A program made the position numbers and the translations under genes. Below, piece after piece: positions 8,186 to 12,787 of a stretch of 12,787 nucleotides of DNA. The stretch comes from Deltaproteobacteria bacterium (GTDB taxonomy: Bacteria > Myxococcota > B64-G9): positions 1-12,787 of the forward strand of contig QMME01000080.1 of the NCBI GenBank assembly GCA_003647095.1. The letters are read 5' to 3'. Every line of letters begins with the position of its first letter. Within the stretch, counting starts at the first letter, position 1. The notes beneath the pieces are model-generated. The model made no database searches. It was not told the DNA's origin and saw nothing but the letters and a program-made list of their open reading frames with translations.

Positions 8186-8194
8186 TGCTAGACT
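8186..8194 (+). promoter_or_regulatory. Candidate extended -10 promoter for the MopE-repeat lipoprotein gene
   Basis: TGC followed by TAGACT fits the extended -10 pattern TGnTANNNT and matches 4 of 6 positions of TATAAT. No good -35 is found at 16-18 bp spacing, which is tolerable for extended -10 promoters. Transcription would start near 8201, leaving a leader of about 77 nt before the ATG at 8278. Confidence 0.4.
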
Positions 8195-8221
8195 GCCGGC
8201 GACAACCGGGAAGGGAACCTG

Positions 8222-8251
8222 CACCCGGAGAGGCTGGGTGTGACCCTTTTT
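8222..8251 (+). promoter_or_regulatory. Possible attenuator-like pair of alternative hairpins in a leader
   Basis: GGGTG at 8236-8240 can pair with CACCC at 8222-8226. Alternatively, GGGT at 8236-8239 can pair with ACCC at 8243-8246, which is followed at once by TTTTT (8247-8251). The two pairings exclude each other, and the second looks like a small intrinsic terminator. The stems are only 4-5 bp, so this could easily be chance. Confidence 0.2.
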
Positions 8252-8277
8252 CCAGGAGAACTGGACGGGGCCGGATC

Positions 8278-10926
8278 ATGAGAAAGCACACGTCGAAAAT
8301 CCTGTTGCTGGCCGGAATGCTGACGGCCTGTGGTGGCAGCGGATCCTTCCGCCTGGAACTCACCCTGCCCGATGCCACGGCCCGGAAACTCACCACCCAG
8401 TTGCGGGTGGCCGTTGTCGAGCCGGGTGCCGGGGCCACCTGCGAGCAGTTGCTCTCCCTGGCCGTCCGGCCCGGAGACGAGGGCTACCTCGTGGAGAGCG
8501 AGGTGTCATTTGCCTATCCCGTCCAGCAGGAGGTGCTGCTGGACGATGTCGGGCCCGGCCAGCGACTCTTCTACGCCGAGGGCCAGAACCGCTACGGGGT
8601 GGTGATCCTCAACGGCTGCCTGTCCGTGCAGGCGGGCGGCCCCGCGGTGGTGAGTATCGCCCTGGAGTGGCTCGGCACCTGCAAACACACCAACAACGGG
8701 GTGGAGATATGCGACGGGGTGGACAACGACTGCGACGACAGCACCGACGAGGGTGACCTGGAACAGTTGTGTCCCTCGCCTTACGGGGCGGATGCGGTCG
8801 CCTGCAGCGAAGGCGCTTGTGAGTTCTCGTGCCGGGAGGGTTTCCACGATGTCGACCAGGACTGGGCGAACGGCTGCGAGTGTCATGTCAGCCGGGGGGG
8901 GCAGGAGTGGTGCGACGGCATAGACAACGACTGCGACGGTGTCACCGACGGGGCCTCGTGCATCAACTGTTCTTCCGATAGCGACTGCGTGGAACAGGAC
9001 GGTTGCCTCACCGGTACCTGCGCGGGGGGGGAGTGCCAGAGCGGGAACTTGCCCGACGGCACCTCCTGCGATGACGGCCAGGCGTGCACTGAAGACGACA
9101 GCTGCCATGCGGGTGTCTGCTTCGGTACTCCCAAGTCCTGCGACGACGGGCTGGATTGCACCGGCGACAGCTGCCAGGTCGACGGCAGCTGCAGCAACCA
9201 GCTGCTGGCGGGAAACTGTCTCATCGATGGTGTCTGCTATCTCAACGGCGAGCGCTCGCCGGATTCGTTCTGTCGCCGGTGTGACACCAGCAATTCCACC
9301 TCGAGCTGGACGCTGGAGGCCGAGGGCACGTCCTGCGACGACGGTTTGTGGTGCACCGGCACCGACAGTTGCGACGCCGCCGGCGAGTGCCAGCATGCCA
9401 ATCCGCCGTGTGCCCAGGCGTGTCTGGGCAACTGCTCGGAGCAGACCCACGAGTGCCTTCCTGACGATGCCGGTACCGCCTGCGACGACGGCTTTCTGTG
9501 CAGCGACGATGACGCCTGTGATGGCCAGGGCAACTGCATCGGCACGTCTTCCGGCGGCTACTGTGCCATCGGGCAGGAATGCCTTCCCTGGTGCGCCGAC
9601 GATGCCAGCGGTTGCGTGGCCATCCCCAGCTGGCTGGAACTGGACTGTCCCGAGCAGGCGCCGCTCGACCAGCCGGCCAGTTGCTCGGTGACGTTGCATG
9701 GTTCCGAGGGCAGCGAGGATTGCATCAGCTGTAGTGTCGAACTGGTGCCCAGCGTGCTCGACCACAGCGACTTTTTCCAGCCCGGTGGTTGCGATCCCGG
9801 TTCCTGGCAGTTTGCCGACAGCGGTTGCCGCAGCAGCGGCGGTGCGGTTTGCCCCTATGACGCCGGCGATGGCAGCGCTTCCTGTTGTGCCGCCGCCGAG
9901 TGCGACAGCAATCGGCAGTCTTTTTGGTTCCACAGCAGCACTTGCGGAGGGTTGGGGTTCCGCCTGGAGCGCCTGTTCGACCTGCGCTACTTCGATTCTC
10001 TGGTCTTTTGCTACCGGATCTCAATGGACAACCTCGACTACGACGGTGGCGTGGAGGTGATAGCCGAGCCCGGCGATGGCTCCTCTGTGGTGGGGATTGC
10101 CTGTGATTCCCCCGATGCCTGGGGAGCCGATATCGCCTCGGTTCCCTGCATGGACCTGCCCGGGATATTGGGAACCTGGGAGAGTACGAGGATTTCCTTC
10201 TGGAGCGAGGTGGGCCAGAACAGCAACATCTACCTGGGGGCCACCCGGCTGTATGCCTGGCCTCCCGAGTGTGCCCAGAAAACGACCGTCATCGACACCG
10301 AGTTCGTGGGTTGTGACGGGGCCTTGGAGTTCGACGGTTGGAATTTCAACGGGCAGCCGGCGGTGTGCCTGGACGGGCGCAGCGACTGCGGTTTGAACGG
10401 CGGGTTGCTCATCGGTTCCCTTGATGGCCGCCAGCAGTCCGACCTGGTTCTCTACCAGCCCATGAATCTCGTTGGCCTGCGCCCGCCGGCCCGGCTGTGT
10501 TGGACGGAGAACTTTCACTACCTCGATGGAAGCTACCGGGTAGCACTGTCCAGTGATAGTGGGGGTGCGTGGTGGGTACCCATTTTCGAGTTCAGTCCCC
10601 CGGAGCTGGTCTTGCAGCCCACCTGCCGGCGTATATGCGTGGATATTTCCGACTTTTCCGGCATCTTCGGCAGGGACGACGTCAAGTTGAACATCGACGG
10701 CACCGCCCAGGCGGGTGCCGTGCTTCTGAATGGGATCACCCTGGAGGCCAGTTCCGCCTGCGACGCCACCGGTATATTCACCATCGGCCCGGTCGAGCCC
10801 GACGGTGGCGGGGGTCACCGGGTGGAGATCACGAACGTGCTGGGCGAGCCGCGTCGGGCCCTGGTGGAATGTCGCTGGGGCAGTGGCCAGGTGTCATTCA
10901 GCCAGGAAATCGAGTTCCATCATTGA
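8278..10926 (+). CDS. Cysteine-rich lipoprotein with MopE-type repeats and two C-terminal beta-sandwich domains
   Basis: An 882-residue exported protein. The N-terminal signal ends in lipobox LTAC followed by GGSGS, so it should be lipid-anchored. Residues about 24-140 form a beta-rich domain I do not recognise. Two copies of the MopE-type metal-binding motif follow: CDGVDNDCDDSTDEG (about 145-159) and CDGIDNDCDGVTDG (about 212-225). Next are roughly four disulfide-type repeats of the form GTSCDDGxxCTxxDxC up to about 440. The last 430 residues contain two similar beta-sandwich regions (about 505-665 and 679-830) with conserved cysteines and Trp/Phe, somewhat like MAM or laminin-G folds. The frame is open far upstream to 7144, but that part lies antisense to the kinase gene; the ATG at 8278 gives the signal peptide. 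Its ribosome binding site is weak (AGGAGA is about 20 nt upstream). Two G8 runs (8894-8901, 9024-9031) lie in the coding region. Function unknown; possibly a surface protein that binds metal or carbohydrate. Confidence 0.88.
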   Translation: MRKHTSKILLLAGMLTACGGSGSFRLELTLPDATARKLTTQLRVAVVEPGAGATCEQLLSLAVRPGDEGYLVESEVSFAYPVQQEVLLDDVGPGQRLFYAEGQNRYGVVILNGCLSVQAGGPAVVSIALEWLGTCKHTNNGVEICDGVDNDCDDSTDEGDLEQLCPSPYGADAVACSEGACEFSCREGFHDVDQDWANGCECHVSRGGQEWCDGIDNDCDGVTDGASCINCSSDSDCVEQDGCLTGTCAGGECQSGNLPDGTSCDDGQACTEDDSCHAGVCFGTPKSCDDGLDCTGDSCQVDGSCSNQLLAGNCLIDGVCYLNGERSPDSFCRRCDTSNSTSSWTLEAEGTSCDDGLWCTGTDSCDAAGECQHANPPCAQACLGNCSEQTHECLPDDAGTACDDGFLCSDDDACDGQGNCIGTSSGGYCAIGQECLPWCADDASGCVAIPSWLELDCPEQAPLDQPASCSVTLHGSEGSEDCISCSVELVPSVLDHSDFFQPGGCDPGSWQFADSGCRSSGGAVCPYDAGDGSASCCAAAECDSNRQSFWFHSSTCGGLGFRLERLFDLRYFDSLVFCYRISMDNLDYDGGVEVIAEPGDGSSVVGIACDSPDAWGADIASVPCMDLPGILGTWESTRISFWSEVGQNSNIYLGATRLYAWPPECAQKTTVIDTEFVGCDGALEFDGWNFNGQPAVCLDGRSDCGLNGGLLIGSLDGRQQSDLVLYQPMNLVGLRPPARLCWTENFHYLDGSYRVALSSDSGGAWWVPIFEFSPPELVLQPTCRRICVDISDFSGIFGRDDVKLNIDGTAQAGAVLLNGITLEASSACDATGIFTIGPVEPDGGGGHRVEITNVLGEPRRALVECRWGSGQVSFSQEIEFHH

Positions 10927-10927
10927 G

Positions 10928-10963
10928 TTGACCGAACTGGCTGAGCTGGCTGAGCTGGCTGGG
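10928..10963 (+). repeat. 9-bp tandem repeat, CTGGCTGAG
   Basis: Three copies lie at 10937-10945, 10946-10954 and 10955-10963 (the last ends GGG), preceded by a degenerate copy GTTGACCGA (10928-10936). The array begins two bases after the stop codon of the MopE-repeat gene and runs straight into the GGGACAG-type element. It has the multiple-of-three unit of a coding repeat but lies outside any gene I accept. Confidence 0.75.
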
Positions 10964-10980
10964 CCTGTCCCCGGCTGTCC
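10964..10980 (-). repeat. GGGACAG-type repeat element, first copy
   Basis: Read on the minus strand, this is GGACAG, CC, GGGGACAGG: two head-to-tail copies of the motif also found at 12022-12057 and 12669-12675. It is probably a REP-like dispersed repeat unit. The family assignment is inference; only the shared motif is seen. Confidence 0.45.
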
Positions 10981-10990
10981 TGCCTCGACA

Positions 10991-11020
10991 TTGACTTGTT
11001 GGTCGATAATGGCGTAGCTT
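10991..11020 (+). promoter_or_regulatory. Candidate promoter for the TPR lipoprotein gene
   Basis: TTGACT (10991-10996, 5 of 6 matches to the -35 consensus) is followed after 18 bp by TAGCTT (11015-11020, 3 of 6). Transcription would start near 11027. That leaves a leader of about 18 nt containing GGAGG (11030-11034) before the ATG at 11045. The weak -10 keeps confidence low. Confidence 0.4.
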
Positions 11021-11044
11021 GCCCCGGTTGGAGGTGGAACAGAC

Positions 11045-12064
11045 ATGAGAACGAAAAGCTGGTTGTTGTTGCTGGCCATGGGATTATTGCTGGGTGGTTG
11101 CGCCGGGGTGCAGACGGCGGGGGAGGATTCCCAGCCGGCTGGCCTGGGCCTGGACAAGATTCGCCAGGCCTGCCTGGACGAGCATGTCGAGAATCGCATC
11201 GCTGCTTGTAGGAAAGCGGTACGGTTGGCTCCCGGCGAGTGGCGGACCGAGATGCAGCTGGGATGGCTGCTCTACCGCGCGGGACGGGTTCCCGAGGGAG
11301 TGGCCCACCTGCGCAAGGCCGATCGTCTGCACCCGCAGGATGCGGAGATCAATTATCGCCTGGGAGTGGCCCTACTCAAGCGGGGAGATCTCGATTCGGC
11401 AAAACGCTGCCTGGAAAGGTGCGTTACTCTGCAGCCGAAACGCTATGATGCTCTGCTGGCATTGGGTTCGTTGCTGCGGCGGCGAGGCAAGACCCAGGAA
11501 GCCATCCAAGTACTCGGGGAAGCGAGCCAACTCGACCCGGGACAGGCCCGGGCCTGGGCCCAGCTTTCCCTGGCTCTTTCCCGGGCCGGCAAGTGGCACG
11601 AAGCCGTGGCGGCGGCACGCAAGGTGGTAGAACTCGAGCCTAATGATCCCAATGCCCGTTCCAATCTGGGCCTGTTTTTGACCAACGCCGGTCAGGCAGC
11701 CGATGCCATCGAGCACTTGGAGAAGGCGGTGGCCTTGGATGGTGGCAATCCCACCGCCTGGTACAACCTGGGCCTGGCCTATACCGCCACGGAGGATTAC
11801 GAACGTGCCAGCCAGGCCTTCGATTTCGCCTTACGGTTCAAAGATGACTTTGGCCAGGCCCATCACAACCTGGCGGTGGTGTTGATGACCCTGGGATTGT
11901 GTCGTCTGTCCGAGGTTCATTTCGATCGCGCCCACCAACTGAGAGTAAAGAGTGCCCAGGTGGTGCTCGATCAGTTCCAGAAACTTTGTCATCCCCAGCA
12001 GTCGGACTCCACCGAACCCCTGGGGACAGGCACATCAAAAAATTCATCGGGGACAGGTGGTTGA
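11045..12064 (+). CDS. TPR-repeat lipoprotein
   Basis: A 339-residue protein. The signal peptide has lipobox LGGC (Cys19), so it is probably anchored to an envelope membrane facing the periplasm. Residues about 65-302 form seven consecutive 34-residue tetratricopeptide repeats with the usual spacing (for example NPTAWYNLGLAYTATEDYERASQAFDFAL). Residues 36-64 may be a degenerate earlier repeat. TPR solenoids are protein-interaction scaffolds, and outer-membrane TPR lipoproteins such as NlpI or PilF act as adaptors; which role applies here cannot be told. The ATG at 11045 is supported by GGAGGTGG upstream and the signal peptide. The last 13 residues (Gly/Thr/Ser-rich, 327-339) are encoded by a GGGGACAGG repeat element, so the native C-terminus may have been replaced. 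A small gene converges on it 56 bp downstream, with no clear terminator between them. Confidence 0.93.
   Translation: MRTKSWLLLLAMGLLLGGCAGVQTAGEDSQPAGLGLDKIRQACLDEHVENRIAACRKAVRLAPGEWRTEMQLGWLLYRAGRVPEGVAHLRKADRLHPQDAEINYRLGVALLKRGDLDSAKRCLERCVTLQPKRYDALLALGSLLRRRGKTQEAIQVLGEASQLDPGQARAWAQLSLALSRAGKWHEAVAAARKVVELEPNDPNARSNLGLFLTNAGQAADAIEHLEKAVALDGGNPTAWYNLGLAYTATEDYERASQAFDFALRFKDDFGQAHHNLAVVLMTLGLCRLSEVHFDRAHQLRVKSAQVVLDQFQKLCHPQQSDSTEPLGTGTSKNSSGTGG
12022..12057 (+). repeat. GGGACAG-type repeat element, second copy (inside the TPR gene)
   Basis: GGGGACAGG occurs twice in direct orientation (12022-12030 and 12049-12057), flanking an A-rich spacer with A6 (12037-12042). The element is in frame with the TPR gene and supplies its final codons before TGA at 12062-12064. 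The A-rich stretch beside GGGACAG resembles the copy near 12657-12680. Confidence 0.6.
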
Positions 12065-12120
12065 GAGCCGCTCTCGGCTGAAAGAATAGCCAAAGAGCGT
12101 GTATCCGCTCGCCGGAGTAC

Positions 12121-12597
12121 TCAGCGCAGGTACAGCTTCAGGGGGGTTGCCCGGGGATGTTTGCCTTCCTTGCCCAGGAAGATCTTCTCCACCTCGGGGG
12201 GCTTGCCATCGAGGTCTATCTGCAATTCGGACTTGCGACCTCCGGGGATGACGACATCTATCCCGTCCATCTCTCCCGGACGTACCGTGGAGGAAAACAG
12301 TACGATGCGGTTGCCATGCGGGCGTGCCCAACCGCCGGCATCTTCCCGCAAGCGCTTGACCTCTTTGACGGGTTTATCCGTGTCGAGCCGTCCGGTGAAC
12401 AGCAGAGACGTCGAACTGGCCGACCAGCGCAGGTGCAGACCATCTTTGTCTACCCAGATATAGTAGCCCTCGAACTTACCTGCCTCTATTCTCGGTTGTC
12501 CGCGTAGCATACTTGCCGGTACTCTGAAGGCCTTGGTCCCGGCCATGACGACACTACCTGCTAACAGAAGCGAAAGCGTTACCGCTATACCTTTCAT
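12121..12597 (-). CDS. Small secreted protein of unknown function
   Basis: A 158-residue protein. It begins with a standard signal peptide (MKGIAVTLSLLLAGSVVMAG) with probable cleavage near VMA, so it should be exported to the periplasm or beyond. The mature part looks beta-rich, with alternating segments such as GYYIWVDKDGLHLRWSAS, RIVLFSSTV and SELQIDLDG. It has no Cys, no membrane helix and no catalytic motif I recognise. The ATG at 12597 is preferred over the longer frame to 12729 because AAGGAG lies nine bases upstream and the signal peptide starts there. A promoter candidate also lies between the two starts. It converges on the TPR lipoprotein gene, so the two are not co-transcribed. 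I cannot assign a function. Confidence 0.85.
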   Translation of the reverse strand: MKGIAVTLSLLLAGSVVMAGTKAFRVPASMLRGQPRIEAGKFEGYYIWVDKDGLHLRWSASSTSLLFTGRLDTDKPVKEVKRLREDAGGWARPHGNRIVLFSSTVRPGEMDGIDVVIPGGRKSELQIDLDGKPPEVEKIFLGKEGKHPRATPLKLYLR

Positions 12598-12621
12598 GTT
12601 CGTTGTCTCCTTAGCACCGAG

Positions 12622-12651
12622 TGTGTACCCGCCATTGCCCCGAATGGTCAA
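12622..12651 (-). promoter_or_regulatory. Candidate promoter for the small secreted protein gene
   Basis: On the minus strand, TTGACC (12651-12646) matches the -35 consensus at 5 of 6 positions. It is followed after 18 bp by TACACA (12627-12622), a weak -10. An A/T-rich tract belonging to the neighbouring repeat lies directly upstream of the -35, where an UP element would act. The leader would be short, about 18 nt, and holds the AAGGAG site. Confidence 0.4.
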
Positions 12652-12653
12652 GA

Positions 12654-12687
12654 AATAAAAAAACATTAGGGACAGTCCCCTTGTGCC
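12654..12687 (+). repeat. GGGACAG-type palindromic repeat element, third copy
   Basis: An A7 run (12657-12663) is followed by CATTA and the near-perfect palindrome GGGAC-A-GTCCC (12669-12679), then CTTGTGCC. The A-run beside GGGACAG repeats the arrangement in the TPR gene tail. Palindrome plus dispersed copies suggest a REP-like element. No transposase of the REP-associated type is in the window. Confidence 0.5.
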
Positions 12688-12787
12688 GGAAATGACGGGG
12701 GAAAGGTGATTAAGGAGGTGTTGTCGCACGTCAACTGGCTTCGTATCGGGGAGGAACGGAGTAACAGCACCGTAGCGGGGGGCCGGC
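12688..12787 (+). other. Window-edge region; possible 5' end of a plus-strand gene
   Basis: No gene can be assigned with confidence. A frame from GTG at 12706 stays open to the window end (27 codons, beginning MIKEVLSHVNWLRIGEERSN). It contains AAGGAGG (12712-12718), which is too close to the following GTG and TTG codons to serve them well. This could be the first part of a gene divergent from the small secreted protein, or just leader sequence. No known RNA motif was recognised. Confidence 0.2.

Noticed and set aside
7144..8277. Upstream extension of the MopE-repeat lipoprotein frame
   Set aside because: This part is antisense to the kinase gene, whose motifs are unambiguous, and a lipoprotein signal peptide begins at 8278. 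The open frame is a GC-bias shadow.
8700..9560. Regular repeats as a CRISPR array
   Set aside because: The repeats are Cys/Asp codons of a protein repeat with diverged sequence and no constant-length spacers.
8506..9933. Minus-strand open frame (475 codons) opposite the MopE-repeat gene
   Set aside because: Ala/Gly/Val-rich shadow of the Cys/Asp-repeat codons on the plus strand; no domain or credible start.
11536..11553. GGGACAGG inside the TPR gene (near 11539) as a further repeat copy
   Set aside because: It encodes conserved-style TPR residues (DPGQARAW), lacks the A-rich flank and is explained by coding.
12063..12080. Hairpin AGCCG-CTCT-CGGCT after the TPR gene as an intrinsic terminator
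   Set aside because: The stem is only 5 bp and no T-run follows on either strand.

Overview
The window is about 12.8 kb of GC-rich DNA, densely packed with eight protein genes, one of them cut by the left edge. The proteins suggest a Myxococcota-like (former Deltaproteobacteria) bacterium. Indicators are a PKD and cysteine-repeat surface protein with a Cys / hydrophobic / basic C-terminal sorting tail, a Ser/Thr kinase with C-terminal PEGA domains, a lipoprotein with MopE-type CDGxDNDCDGxxDxG repeats, and a very long S41 protease lipoprotein. This assignment rests on protein style only; there is no rRNA or other phylogenetic marker.

Layout. At 2-661 (+) is the 3' end of a secreted or anchored PKD protein. 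It overlaps tail-to-tail with a Tat-exported glycosylasparaginase (633-1712, -). A conserved but uncharacterised radical SAM protein (1845-3149, +) is divergent from that gene and overlaps tail-to-tail by 14 bp with a large S41 processing-protease lipoprotein (3136-6186, -). Upstream of the protease, on the same strand, is a transmembrane Ser/Thr kinase with two PEGA domains (6268-8112, -). From the divergent 165-bp gap runs a cysteine-rich MopE-repeat lipoprotein (8278-10926, +). A TPR lipoprotein follows (11045-12064, +). A small secreted hypothetical protein (12121-12597, -) converges on it. The last 190 bases hold its promoter, a palindromic repeat and possibly the start of another gene.

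How the genes fit together. Seven of the eight products look exported, membrane-anchored or membrane-spanning; only the radical SAM protein looks cytoplasmic. Kinase, protease and MopE lipoprotein cluster around one divergent gap, and the kinase and protease could form an envelope-sensing and proteolysis pair. That is inference from adjacency only. A good sigma70-type promoter (TTGACA-17-TAGCAT) sits between kinase and protease, so the protease can be expressed alone. It also argues that the protease starts at an internal TTG with a strong Shine-Dalgarno sequence.

The right-hand 2 kb carries three GGGACAG-type repeats. One of them encodes the last residues of the TPR lipoprotein. I saw no CRISPR array, tRNA, rRNA, insertion sequence or phage gene. 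No complete novel system is evident. The most interesting points are the repeat-derived protein tail, the protease start and architecture, and the uncharacterised radical SAM family. No gene-free stretch exceeds 300 bases.
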